Positions 44,701 to 55,003 of a stretch of DNA of 64,000 nucleotides are shown here, piece by piece. Position numbers and translations under genes: made by a program. The notes under the pieces are model-generated. The model saw only the letters and a program-made list of their open reading frames with translations. It ran no database searches and had not been told where the DNA came from. The DNA comes from Caprimulgus europaeus (lineage: Eukaryota > Chordata > Aves > Caprimulgiformes > Caprimulgidae): NCBI GenBank assembly GCA_907165065.1, contig OU015541.1, positions 1,736,001 to 1,800,000 on the forward strand, in the 5' to 3' direction. Every line of letters begins with the position of its first letter. Position 1 is the first letter of the stretch.

Positions 44701-47700
44701 CAGAAATGGAAAATGCAACTTGCAAATGATGCTTTGGAAAGGCTGGTGAAGAGAGGAGGGGGCTCTCCCCTGGGTCTGGGCACCCCCAAATCCACATGCA
44801 GTTCAGCCCTGTGCCTGTGCTGCTGCAGAAGGTGCTGGAGGCAGCACTGTGAGAGCCAGGGTCAGATCCACACCTGCCCCATGAGGGTCCATGTGTCCCT
44901 GAACTTGTGGGCCTCTTGCAAACCCAGGGTCTGAATGGAAACAGCACCCCACAACGGGCTGGGGGCACCCTTGTTTTTGGGGAGCAAACTGCCATGTTGA
45001 ACCCAGGAGATGTAGGCAAACCCCTGCCTTATCTCCCCCTCATTTGAGGCAGAGGGTCACCCAGGGGGATCAGCTTACTCTCGAGGAACCCGCAGCAGAT
45101 GTTTCAGTCTATGGCAGTGCCTCTGTGGGGAAGTTAAGGGAAACAAGCCCAGACTTCCCAGGAGCCAAGGGACAAGACTTCACAGAGATCACATCCAGCC
45201 TGCTCTGAAGTGTTTAATTCCTTCAAAGCCATTAGTGCCTCTTCCTCTTGCACTGGAAGGTGTTGCCTCCTGCAGTGCCTGGAAAACCGCTTTTTATTTC
45301 CCTGATTGAACATATCTCATAGCCAGTCTGAATCCAGTTGCTCTCATGCCAGGGATGCTCCAGGTTTCCTCCTTCCTTTGTACCCAGCTGGGTGTATTTA
45401 TGGAGCATGACCACAGTCCCACTTGCTCTTGCTTTATCAGGCTGAAGCAGACAACGTCTGAGCATCCCCTCAGAAAACATCCTGGTAACACATCTCTCCC
45501 TCCTTGAACTCATCTTCTGGAACGTGGGTGACCAGCAGTGGAGACAATGCCTGAGGGACGGATGTGCCACCCAGCCTTTCCACACAGCAGAAATCCTTCT
45601 CAATGCCACTGGAAATACTGTGAGATCCCAGGATGGTGGGATGATGATGATGATGATGATGATGAAGTTTCTCATGTCTCACTGACATCAGCAGTTTGTT
45701 ATTCTTGTGTTACAGCTGCACAGACTCGGGTCCTTGTCTCCTCTGCCTTCATTCCCCAGTGACAGGCTCCAGAGCAGAGCACACAGGGTTGTTATCAGTG
45801 CCAGCTCTGCTGCTGCCCTTCATTCCACTTCAGACACTTATGGTAAAAGGCACCACCTCCTCCACTGTGACACCCCCAGACCCTGGGTGGCTGTCACCTA
45901 CCCCCACCACAAAGAGGGCTCTTGGGGAAGGGGCTTCCCTGAAACACCCCAGGGAGAAGCTACAACCCCACAGCTGACCAGAGTCATCCCTGTATTACCT
46001 TTCAGTCCAAACGTCCCCGAGATCGACGGCTGCTCCCCCGTAAATTTCTTAGGAGTTTTCTGTTTCCTTCCTGACTCAAAAGAGAGAAACAGAGAGAGAG
46101 ATTTGGTCAAATAACTGTACTGTCAGGGGGGCTTCAGCAGTCCTAAGGCAAGGGCTGGGGCACACACTCTATGTCAGGAGTGGATCACCTTGAGGAGGCC
46201 TTTACCCCTGTGAAATACAGGGCTGCTGAATGAAGCAGCCACCCCACCGAGCAGTAACAGGACGCTGCTTCCCACCCCAGGAAACCAGGAGAAATAACGC
46301 TATCCAAGACCAATCCAACCATGGGAAGTCGTGGCTCTGTCTAGCTCTGAAAGCTGCATGGTTTCTGCAGTCTCAGCAGCTCAGGTGGCAAGTGGTGGTT
46401 CACTTTGGAGCTGCAAGCAGTGATGGGGATAACCATGGCCCTGCCTGCCAGCCCCAACGGGCAGAATGAGCCTCCGTACCCCATCCCAACACATGAGGAA
46501 AACACATTTGCCAGATACTGAGTGTGGCAGCTTAAACCAGAGTGTGAGGACAGACAGGCTGACACGGCAGCTTGCCATGCTGCAGGGAATTTAATCCATT
46601 TCCAATCCTATAGGTCCTATAAAACACAGCTACCACAGCTGCAACCTGGTTTTAACTCTCAGTGGAACTCACTGCTGCAAGAAACCAGGGGGGGCAAATT
46701 ATCAGGATATAGAAAAAAGGCTCAGACACATTCAGAGAGACACTGGCTGGAGCAGAGCCCCTTCCCTCCCCACGGGACACCCCTCTCCGGGCTCCTGAAC
46801 CAGCGTAGCCCCAGGCTCTCATCTTACTGTGCTTCATCCTCTCGGGGTCTTCCTCCTGCAGCGAGGCCTGGCTGCTCCCCTGCTGCACGGCGTCCTTGCC
46901 GCTCGAGGACTTTGCCGTGGGGGTGGCAGCTGCCGTCGCCTCGGCCGCTGCGATCTGGAACTCCTTGCTCTCCCGGCTCTCTGCCAGGCACTCGCCGTTC
47001 TCGGCGTGCTCCTGGGCCACGGCGGCCTTTTCCGTCTTTGCCTGTTTGGGATGGATGGTGGGGCAAGCTGAACTCTCAGCAGCTCTAGGGCAAAGCACAG
47101 AGGGCTTGTTTAAAGAGGGGTTGTTAGACAAATGTCCTGACACCTCCTCCCCCCTCGCCAGCCCAGATCACGGGAATAGAGGCGGGCACCTTCCCCTTCT
47201 CCCAGCCGTCCCCGTGCCACCACCACGCAGCCCAGCCACAGCCTGGTACCTTTTCTTGCCACTGCTCTTCCCAATGGCCTTGGGCACTTTGTTTTCTGCT
47301 TTGCTGGTTGGCATTGGCCGGTCCAGGTGATTCCAGAGCCGATGCTTTTCCAGCTGGGTTTTGGAGGTGAAGGCAGCTTCGCAGTACGAGCACGAGTACG
47401 TCAGCTTCTCTGAGATCGCACCCTGTGCAGAGCAGGGAAAGACAGGCAGGCACAGATATCAGACCACGAAAGGGACAGGCTTCTTCTGATGCAAGCATGA
47501 ACACAAATCATGTGTAATACCCTTCTGCCCCTCCAAACAGTTACCAACCGTCCATGATGCCCCCAGGCCAGACCTCACACTGAGCTGGAGGGACCCCAGT
47601 CCCTCTCATACACACCTCACAAACTGCCCCTGGCCTATCTGTGCCCTCCCTATTTTAATCTCATATTACTCCTGGGGTTTAAGGCCTGAGAGGGGCTTTG

Positions 47701-50700
47701 CCCTGCAGATGGTAATGTAAGAGCTGGCCACTGGAAAGGACAGGCAGCCCTCTGGTCTCCTTACCCCTTGGCAGCGCTGATAGTGGTATTTCAAGCCATA
47801 AATGCTGGGGAACTCCAGCCAGCAGCCTGAATTGGGACATTTCACCCTGGAATGGGCTTTGAATTCATCCTTCCACTGGTTCATCAGGGGGAGCTGGGAA
47901 CAGGAGAGACGAGAGACATAACTGAGTGAATGCTGATGGATCCCAAGGGGGCTGGGGATGGACACGTGGGACCTCTGATCTTTCCTGGCCACCCCTTCCC
48001 ATCACACAGCCAGAAACTGGATGTGCACACTGCAGGCTCTACAGGCTAATGCTTTGAATTTACCTTGCTGTGCCTCCCAGAGCACATGCAAACTCCTGGC
48101 CAGGCTGGGGAATAAATCAGACCAGAAGTCACCCGGGTGATTTAATGACCCCACATTTCATCTAGTCAGTAAATCACCTCATGCTCTCATGATAAACTGC
48201 TCTGTGTGTTGTCCACGCTACTGTGGCGAAATTAAACTGCACGACTCAGTGGGGAATAAATCACCCCCTCACTGGTGTTGCCAGATCATTAGCCAAACCT
48301 GACGTGGCTGCGAGAGAATCCTGTTTAATCTGGGAATGGCCCCAGGAAGGGGAGGCTGGAGGTGGGCACTGTTCCCCACCAGGGTTTTGGAGGATGCTGG
48401 GTGCTGGCATGGAGGGTATTCAGGGGCCAAGATCTTGCAGAGTCCAAGACAAGGCTGATTAAACCACTGGGAAGGCAGGTTTAACCCCAGAGCGGGGCTG
48501 GCTGGAGTGTATGGCGCAGCAAGACGCAGAAGCCAAGTCAGAGGGAGCGAGGCAGGGAGGGCAGCGGGGGTCAGAGCGCGCGGGGCCTTACGGGGATGTC
48601 CTTCAGCGCCTGGTTCTCAGCCTTGGGCCGTCCTTTCTTCCTGCCCTCGGTTTTATCACTGGTTGCATTTCCTGCGAACAGACACAGCGTGCATCAACCA
48701 CTGTCCAGCCAGTGGTGCCAGAGGAGCTGCCACTTACCCACCCACCCTGCAAGGCAGCCTCTAAGCTGTCCCAAAAACACCCTGTTCAGTTTGGACTCCT
48801 GCTTGCCTGGCTCTTGCCCCAAAATGGCTCGTGGCCCTAGGGAGAGGGGGGGATTCTGCAAGCTGGGCCCCAAACTGTGCTTGTTCTGGAGCAACTGTGC
48901 AGGGCTTGTTCAAAACTCTTGTAGTGCCCATGAAGGACATCTGTGCATCGCAGCTGCCCTCTGCACTCTGTATTTTCTCCACTGCTCCTAGATCATGTGC
49001 TCAGGCTTTTCCTCCATGCTCATTTAATCGAAGGCCTTGCCCTGCACATGCAACAGAGCTACATTTCTTGCACATCATGGGACTTCATAAGCTGGGAGTT
49101 TATGAAAAACCACCAAATTATACAGGATCTGTAGCAAAAGCTCACAACACTGCAGTTACCTGCTTACTGCTCTCCCTATTTTCTGTTTTCTAGCACAAAC
49201 TCTTCAAAACATTCCAAATACACCACAGCAGCACAGCCCTGTCCCTCCAGACAGCTCTCCCTGGAAGCCCAGCACGTCCAGGGCTGCAGCTCACACAGAT
49301 GCTCAGTGACAGATCTCCTCTCCTTTTCAGTACTTGCACAAGTTTCAAACCTTTCAGGGACATTTTGTGCCAAAGAAGTGAACAAGACAATCTAGTCCAG
49401 CCCCTCAATGCCCTCACTGACCAACTGCCAGCTGGGGACAGCAAGGACAGGGATGGGAGGAGCAAAAATCACATCTCCTCTTCCAACATCCCACTCCTGG
49501 CTACCACCCACCAGCTCTGCTAAACCCTGGACTTTATAGGCACTTGCAGGAGACAGAAACTCAAGGGTGCTCAGTGTTACAGCTGGCACCACTGCTGCGG
49601 GTCCCTGCAGCAGTTCTGGGCCGTCAGCTGTGCAGAAACATCGTGCTCTTTAGAAACAGGGACCAGGAATGGCCTGCCCATGGACGTGAGGTTTCTCTGG
49701 ATCAAGACCTGGCTTGGAAAGGATGCTCCCTGCACCAACCAGGCTGCTGAATCCAAGGGGGTCAGCAAAGCAACTGCAGGAGATGTCCCTGGTCCACATC
49801 AAGCCTAATTCATCCCAACAAAGTGAACCCTGGCAGATATTTCCACCTCGGGCACTTCCCCAGGATGAGCAACAAAATATCTTAACCACAGAGTGTCCTT
49901 CACTCTGCTTCATCACTTTCAGTCCAGCTAAATCAGGGATGGAAGGGATGAAAAAGGGGCTTTTCTGCTTGTAAAGTTCTGATAAGATGTGGTGCAGAGA
50001 AACAACTCTCTCCTGAACTCAGGTACGTTCATGCTGCGGACAGCTGGAGTTCATTCCCCTCAGCAATAACTTCCATCCCTCTGTTAGCAATTACAGCTTC
50101 AGCTGCCTCAAGGGAAGGGCAGCATTTGGGAAACATTTAGGTCACACACACGCTTCCCCACTGATTTTGGGTGCCTGGTCTGAGGTAAATCTCTGGGCTC
50201 TGACCCTCACCCTGGGTACAGACACCCCTCAGTGTCCAGGGCTGCCATGAGCAAGGTAAAGGCAGCGAGAAGCCCTCAGCACTCACAGAGGGGGATCTAC
50301 CCAGCATAAGCAGACAGGAGAAAAATCTCCTTGTGCCTGGAGATTCCTGGATAGAGAAATCAGCTATCCATCAGAGTGACAGCCCTGAGCAAGCGGGTCC
50401 CCCGGGGCTCGTGCACTCGCAAACCCCCATCCCGGGGGCAGGGCACGGGAGCTGGCAGATGGTCTGAACTCATTTAAGCCCTTCCAGCCTTTGATGTCAC
50501 ACTTAGCTACCAACACGACAAATAGGTGGCGAGACACCCATCTCGTTAAGCCAGACACTCACCCCTCAAAGGGAGAGGCTGTCTCCATCCCTCCCCTCCT
50601 CTTCCCAGGGACTGGCTCTCTGCAGCTCCCAGGGTTTGGGGCTTTTTTTGGCCCAGCACAGCCCTCGCTGGTGGGTTGAGGCGAGGAGCAGAGGCACATC

Positions 50701-50918
50701 ACCGGATGCACTCACACCCTTTCATTTCAGCAGTCACCCCCCCAACCCCTGGGCTCATCCCATCCACCTCCATGGGAAGAAAAACCCAATTTCTTACCAA
50801 GCTTGGGCAGCTCTGCTGGCGGGTTTATCCTCGTCTCTGTCCTGCTTTCTTTGCTGGCAGCAGGTTTGTGAGATCCTGCAGTTTTCCTTCCAGCTTTACA
50901 GGTGTAGGAATCCGCCAT
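26468..50918 (-). CDS. ZNF512B: Zinc finger protein 512B (16 coding exons, complete)
   Basis: A nuclear zinc-finger protein of 734 residues. Coding exons, in gene order: 50918-50798, 48671-48592, 47893-47765, 47422-47250, 47084-46828, 46070-45999, 44435-44301, 42964-42840, 39896-39804, 38951-38853, 38223-38053, 37314-37123, 31175-31074, 30084-30022, 27183-27085, 26761-26468. All phases join (2205 bp with stop). Eight fingers form four C2HC plus C2H2 pairs: 86-108/121-142, 341-362/371-392, 425-447/461-482, 580-602/614-635. AT-hook-like GRKKGRPK is at 50-57 and [10 protein letters not shown] at 670-679. [19 protein letters not shown] starts at 254; RRKQ motifs bind RBBP4 of the NuRD complex, and this stretch plus the UCKL1 linkage separates ZNF512B from its paralogue ZNF512. 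Human ZNF512B (about 890 residues) has a long KPVTV-type repeat block between finger 2 and the ENK segment; this protein goes directly from DRPMPTSK to AENKVPK. The ATG lies 2 bp after an acceptor, so the 5' UTR is split. Confidence 0.96.
27085..27183 (-). CDS. ZNF512B: ZNF512B coding exon 16, finger 8 (C2H2)
   Basis: 33 codons with [20 protein letters not shown] and AH. The acceptor is TTGCAG/GGGG and the donor GAG/GTAAGG. Confidence 0.97.
27341..27605 (-). mobile_element. CR1 LINE 3' fragment (copy a), ZNF512B intron 15
   Basis: The minus strand encodes [20 protein letters not shown] and [19 protein letters not shown], the CR1 C-terminus, ending at cagttctgggattccgtg. Nearly identical in sequence to the copies at 29206 and 42395. 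Confidence 0.92.
29206..29472 (-). mobile_element. CR1 LINE 3' fragment (copy b), ZNF512B intron 15
   Basis: Same subfamily and extent as the copy at 27341; the translation contains [20 protein letters not shown]. Same orientation as the gene. Confidence 0.92.
30022..30084 (-). CDS. ZNF512B: ZNF512B coding exon 15, end of finger 7
   Basis: 21 codons, [20 protein letters not shown] and K, completing the C2HC finger begun in exon 14. The acceptor is CTGCAG/TGC and the donor AAG/GTAGGG. Confidence 0.97.
31074..31175 (-). CDS. ZNF512B: ZNF512B coding exon 14, start of finger 7
   Basis: 34 codons, [20 protein letters not shown] then [14 protein letters not shown]. The first Cys of a C2HC finger is here. 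The acceptor is TTGCAG/CTC and the donor AAT/GTAAGG. Confidence 0.97.
31176..37122 (-). other. ZNF512B intron 13 (5.9 kb)
   Basis: The longest internal intron of the gene. It contains an AT-rich island at 33040-33260 with TGATTGACAG at 33224, and another AT-richer, unique stretch around 35.9-36.3 kb. No transposon or extra exon was recognised. Confidence 0.7.
37123..37314 (-). CDS. ZNF512B: ZNF512B coding exon 13
   Basis: 64 codons without a finger: an acidic/proline-rich start, then [20 protein letters not shown] and [20 protein letters not shown], strongly conserved with ZNF512B and its paralogue. The donor is CGG/GTGAGA. Confidence 0.97.
38053..38223 (-). CDS. ZNF512B: ZNF512B coding exon 12, fingers 5 (end) and 6
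   Basis: 57 codons: [19 protein letters not shown] completes finger 5 and [22 protein letters not shown] forms C2H2 finger 6. The acceptor is CCATAG/GGATG and the donor TCG/GTGAGC. Confidence 0.97.
38853..38951 (-). CDS. ZNF512B: ZNF512B coding exon 11, start of finger 5
   Basis: 33 codons, [20 protein letters not shown] then [13 protein letters not shown]. The first Cys of a C2HC finger is in this exon and the second in the next. The donor is GAG/GTACGA. Confidence 0.96.
39804..39896 (-). CDS. ZNF512B: ZNF512B coding exon 10, finger 4 (C2H2)
   Basis: 31 codons with [20 protein letters not shown] and EH, a canonical C2H2 finger. The acceptor is CTTCAG/CTGC and the donor AAG/GTAAGAG; phase 0 at both ends. 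Confidence 0.97.
42395..42812 (-). mobile_element. CR1 LINE 3' fragment (copy c), ZNF512B intron 9
   Basis: Longer copy of the same subfamily, also covering [20 protein letters not shown]. It starts about 27 bp after the exon 9 donor and has the same orientation as the gene. Confidence 0.93.
42840..42964 (-). CDS. ZNF512B: ZNF512B coding exon 9, finger 3 (C2HC)
   Basis: 41 full codons: [20 protein letters not shown] then HMDVCQK, a C2HC finger. The acceptor is CAACAG/CAAAC and the donor AAA/GTAAGG. A CR1 element starts about 27 bp downstream of the donor. Confidence 0.96.
44301..44435 (-). CDS. ZNF512B: ZNF512B coding exon 8
   Basis: 44 full codons, [19 protein letters not shown] onward, a charged linker rich in Lys/Glu ending VAVHPPA. 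The acceptor is TTACAG/GTCTTG and the donor GCAG/GTGAGG. Confidence 0.93.
45641..45666 (+). repeat. ATG/GAT trinucleotide microsatellite
   Basis: Eight or more ATG units, in ZNF512B intron 7. Confidence 0.9.
45999..46070 (-). CDS. ZNF512B: ZNF512B coding exon 7, RRKQ motif
   Basis: The exon encodes [18 protein letters not shown] and TFGLK, essentially identical to human. It is the most conserved non-finger segment and carries the RRKQ-type NuRD/RBBP4-binding sequence. The acceptor is AGTCAG/GAAGG and the donor AAAG/GTAATA. Confidence 0.95.
46828..47084 (-). CDS. ZNF512B: ZNF512B coding exon 6
   Basis: 85 full codons of low-complexity, Ala/Ser/Glu-rich linker (such as [19 protein letters not shown]) ending EEDPERMKH plus one base. 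The last base and exon 7 form the first Arg of RRKQ. The acceptor is CCCTAG/AGCTG and the donor CACA/GTAAGA. Confidence 0.93.
47250..47422 (-). CDS. ZNF512B: ZNF512B coding exon 5, finger 2 (C2H2), no repeat block
   Basis: The exon encodes [20 protein letters not shown] and [20 protein letters not shown], then [17 protein letters not shown]. In human a long array of KPVTV/KPIGV-type repeats lies between the two last parts; here it is absent within one continuous exon. The donor is AAAAG/GTACCAG. Confidence 0.95.
47765..47893 (-). CDS. ZNF512B: ZNF512B coding exon 4, finger 1 (C2HC)
   Basis: 43 codons: [20 protein letters not shown] then [17 protein letters not shown]. The spacing C-x4-C...H-x4-C makes a C2HC finger. 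The acceptor is CCCAG/CTC and the donor GGG/GTAAGG. Confidence 0.97.
48592..48671 (-). CDS. ZNF512B: ZNF512B coding exon 3, AT-hook-like motif
   Basis: 26 full codons including [20 protein letters not shown], nearly identical to human. KKGRPK resembles an AT-hook core. The acceptor is TCGCAG/GAAATG and the donor CCC/GTAAGG. Confidence 0.95.
50798..50918 (-). CDS. ZNF512B: ZNF512B coding exon 2 (start codon)
   Basis: The exon encodes [20 protein letters not shown] through PAELPKL, similar in length and basic character to the human N-terminus. The acceptor is TTTCAG/AGATG, 2 bp before the ATG; the donor is CTTG/GTAAGAA. Confidence 0.88.
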
Positions 50919-50920
50919 CT

Positions 50921-53900
50921 CTGAAAGAAGCAGGGGAGGCGTTAAAATTCACTCCTCAGAGTCGGGAGGAACACATGTTGCAAGCAAGGAGAGCTGCTGG
51001 GGAGGGAGGGAAATTAGAAATCTATCATCTAGCTTCAAGGTTCCCAAAAAGAGAAGAAGCAGGACGTGTTTCCGAGTATTTGTTCTACGGTTGAGCAACG
51101 CCACAGACATGGCTGAAAAGCTGCTTTCATTACAGGCTGCTTTCTCCTCCACATATAACAGCAAAGACTTTATTAAAAATTATGGGCTGACTTTGCCTGG
51201 AGAAGTAGCAAATAAATGGCTTTTCCTCTTCGTTTATTTCTTCCTCTGCTTTCATTTAAGACACCAAAAGAAGGAAAAAAAAAAATAGTGAGTTTTAATG
51301 AACAGATGTAGTGATAAATTTCCAATTTTCCTTATTAATGGGAAACTGTTATAAACTGAGAATTGTTAATGTTATCTGAATTTTCCGTATTAATAATTTA
51401 ATTTGGCTTCTCTATAAATAATGAACATCAGGAATTATCGCAGAAGGCCCAATCTCACTCCCAATGGAAGCAGGCAGCAGGACACTCCTCCACTTTGGCA
51501 CTGCCAGGGTGGAGGAAATTCATTCTCAGCAGCACCAACAAAGACACATCTGGGGATGGGGCTGTCAGGAGATGCCCCAGGGGAAAGGTGTCCTCCCAGG
51601 CTCCACAACACGAGCGTCAAGCACTTGGGAGCTGATTTCCCAGATCACCACGGCCTCCAGACCTCGGTCAGGATGTGATGCTGACACTCTGTGACTAAGG
51701 GAAGTGTCAACCAGTGTCTTCTTCACCTCTGCTCAACACCTCTCTCCCACGCACCCAGGGTTTGTTACAACACAGATCCTCCCACAGGATCACGTTTAGC
51801 ATCGCTTAACTCAACGGAGTTCATCCCCTCAGCATCCAGACTTGTCTCACCCACCCTCGTACCCAAAGGGACAACAGAGATTGGGGGAATATCTCCCACA
51901 TGCCCAGATCACCGCCCATGCCATCAACACGTGGGACACGAGGGTCCAACAGTCCTTTCCAAGGTGCCCCTGGGGACTTTCCCCACAGGAAGGGGCATGG
52001 CACATCGTGTGTGGCCCAGATGCTCTGAGGAGACCTGGCAAAAGCTGCAGCCTGTGTTCTGCTGGTGACACATATGTGGTTGTTTGCAGGGACACAAAGG
52101 TTAATCGGATCAAGTGAGAAATTCCAGCCTTGGCAACAGGTTCTCTGGCACTTGGTGCTGCACACAGGCATCAGTTATTCAGCTAATTTGGGCTTTTCCA
52201 GTGGGAGATCTGGGTAGGAGCCGCAGCCGGACTGCCAGTGGCTCCTTCCTGGGGACGGCTGGTCTCCAGAGCAGGCACAGATTGGGGCCAAAATTCCCAA
52301 ATTGTGGCTCCACTCTCACCCACGTGAGCACTGCTACTGTCCCCAGTCATCTGGGGATGAACATGCCAGTCCCCTGCCCTCCTGCGCTGCCTCTGAGCGA
52401 TCCTCAGTCCAGGTGCTCAAAGAAAAAAGGAAAAAACCCCAAACCCCAGCAGACTCCTGAAAGTCCAGTGAGCTGAAGGCTGAAGATGACAAGATCTTGA
52501 AAACCAAGGGGAAACCCACACAGCTGATGCATTTATCCAACCTGGGCTAGTGCTGAAGTGCAACCACACCGTGGCCCACTCCCCTACACCCTGAACACCT
52601 CAGAGCCACACACACCAAACCACAGCAGCCAGGACAATGCTGAGCATCATCCCCACGCTCCCTTCCCAAAACCACTGCCGTGCCCGAGCTGCCCAGCTCA
52701 GCACTGCTCCCGCAGCTGGATGCTTCTCCATCCCCTTAACACATCTGTCCCCCCAAAGGGATCCTTTCCGGCCAGCTTAGGAACTTTTGAATGTCTTTTG
52801 TTTTTCCACACCAAACACTTCTTTGAATTTTTTTTTTTTCCCCCCCTTCTTATTTTTTGGCTAAATGAAAAAATAAAAATCCCATAAAGCACTTAGTAAG
52901 AGCCAAACTCTGCTCTCTGGCCACTGATACAACCCCAGGGATCCCAGAGGAATTGCCCTGGAGCCAGAGAGCAGAAATCAACCCATTGTATTTTTTTTTT
53001 TTTTGTAATGTCCAAACTTCTCACTCATTTTTGAGTAATATATGCTGAAACTGGGCAACAGCCTGCGCCCTTCCACACTTTCATTAGGTTTTTGGTGAAA
53101 ACCCTTTTGCAACTGGCAATGGGAGAAGACATCAGCAGGTCCTGCCTGGGAGAGGGCTAGGACACGGTGCAGCAAGGTCAGGGCTGGCAGCATATTTGCC
53201 CATGAAGCCTCCAGCTCTTTTTAGGGAACTTTTTAGAAGTTCACAGCAACATTTTCAAAGTGTCCCACTTCAACTCTGGAAAAAAAAGCCTGTGTCGACA
53301 CAGGAGCCAGCAAAGGATGAGCAGAGGCTGAGCTGGCAGTGCTGGGAGTGGGATGAAGAGGAAGCCTGCAGCTGTGGGAAGGGGGGAGCGAAGCCTGGGA
53401 ACCCACCACACCAAAGGCACCGCTCCCGAGCCACCAGCCCTGCCCGGCCAGCACGGCCACGCGCTCCTCTGCCGGGTTTGACTAGGGACAGCCACATCCC
53501 AGCCACTCACCACCCCGACAGGCTCTGTCCCTCCATGACAGACCCCTCCTGCGGGGCTGTCAGCCTCTGCGGGTCAGGCACAGCCTGGAAACTGGGCACA
53601 GACTGGAAAAGGGGAAATAACTCTGTGTATATAAACGCCTGTTGGTGACCTTGGATTGGGTCTGCAGGAGCACGCACCCAGCCAGGGACGGCTGCGATCC
53701 TCTTGGCCCTGCAACATCCTTACGGCTACCAGGGGAAAACGTCACCTGTGGGTCCTGAACACAAATTCTCCTGCTGGGACTCCTGTCCTGATCCCACTGC
53801 AATGGATGCACCGTGCCAACCAGTCACTCATCAATCCACTGCGCTCATCATTAATACTTTACCGACGGCTACAGATTTAGGCAACACCAAAAAGCCAAGC

Positions 53901-55003
53901 GAGCTGCTCGCCCCTGCCCATAGAGCCCTGGCACGAGTGATGTGCCAGGCAGGACGCGGGCAGAGGCTGGACTCGATGATCCTCATGGGTCCCTTCCAAC
54001 TCACAACGTTCTCTGATTCTATGAGGTGTGACATGGAGAGGCCAACGCAGATGACGGACACCAAAGGGCACTGCCACCTCCATCGCTGCCGGCGGAGCCG
54101 CGCTCCTTCCCATGAACTTGAGGCCAAATTGCAGCTGCGGCCACGCGCTGAGAGAAACTTCCCGGGAATAAAGATGAGGAAACAGTGGGAAAGGCTTCCC
54201 TCCTTCCTGGGGAGGGAGCGGAATCGCTCTTGCCGGAGGTTTCCCTGAGAGGGAACCGCGTGGTGGGTAAAGCCCTGCCAGCCCCAGCCTCTCCGGGGAC
54301 AGTCGGTGACCAGGCAGCTCTGGAGGAAAGTGGTGCAGTCCCTGGCCATCCCCCGAGCCCAGTGTGCCCCGGCAAGGCTCTCCCGGAGAGAACAGCTCAC
54401 ACCATGGCACGGTGCTGCAGAGCCAGCGGCTCTCTGGGCACGGGCAAGGCGTTCTGATGGTGTAAAGTTTCTGTTTGAAGCCCGTTTGCCAGTTCCACTC
54501 CTCTCACCCGTCCCCGGGCACAAAGCAAAGGGGAAAACCCCACGGAAACTGCCCGGCAGATGATGAGACCTCGCCGTGCCGAGGTGGGGACCGGGGCGTC
54601 CCCCTGCCCCAGCCATCCCCGGGGTCAGTGGACACGGGGACCCTCGCCCTGCCCGCTCCTGCTGTCACCTCCCCGGGCCTGGCTGTGTCCCCACCTCCCC
54701 TATCCCACCTCGCTGCCACCCGTGCGGGCAGGGCCGCCCCGGGCCTGTCACCTCCCCGGGGCCGCCTGGCCGCCCGTCCCGCCCCACACGCGGCCTGTGG
54801 CCTCCCCGGGCCCGACCGCCCCATCCCCGGGAGGCAGCCGGGGCCCAGCGAGGGCCGGCGGGGAGGGCCCAGCCCGGCCCGGCCGCGCTGCCGGGAGGGG
54901 AAGAGCGAACGGCAAAATGGCGACGCGGCGGCGGGCGGAGCGGAGCGGGGCGCGGGGGGTCCCCGCCGGGGGGTACCGGGCCGGGCCGCAGCTCGGTGCT
55001 TAC
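50921..55003 (-). other. ZNF512B intron 1 (4.1 kb)
   Basis: Between the non-coding exon 1 donor and exon 2. It has a strikingly AT-rich island at 51120-51440 (with CTATAAATAA at 51412), a CR1 tail at 53960 and otherwise unique GC-rich sequence. No extra coding exon seen. Confidence 0.7.
53960..54024 (+). mobile_element. Short CR1 3' tail
   Basis: The sequence ctggactcgatgatcctcat, gggtcccttccaactcacaa and ttctctgattctatgag is a typical CR1 3' terminus. Plus orientation, opposite to ZNF512B. Confidence 0.8.

Noticed and set aside
26468..50918. Assigning the gene as ZNF512 rather than ZNF512B
   Set aside because: The segment [19 protein letters not shown], the AT-hook-like GRKKGRPK, the first finger pair and linkage to UCKL1 are features of ZNF512B.
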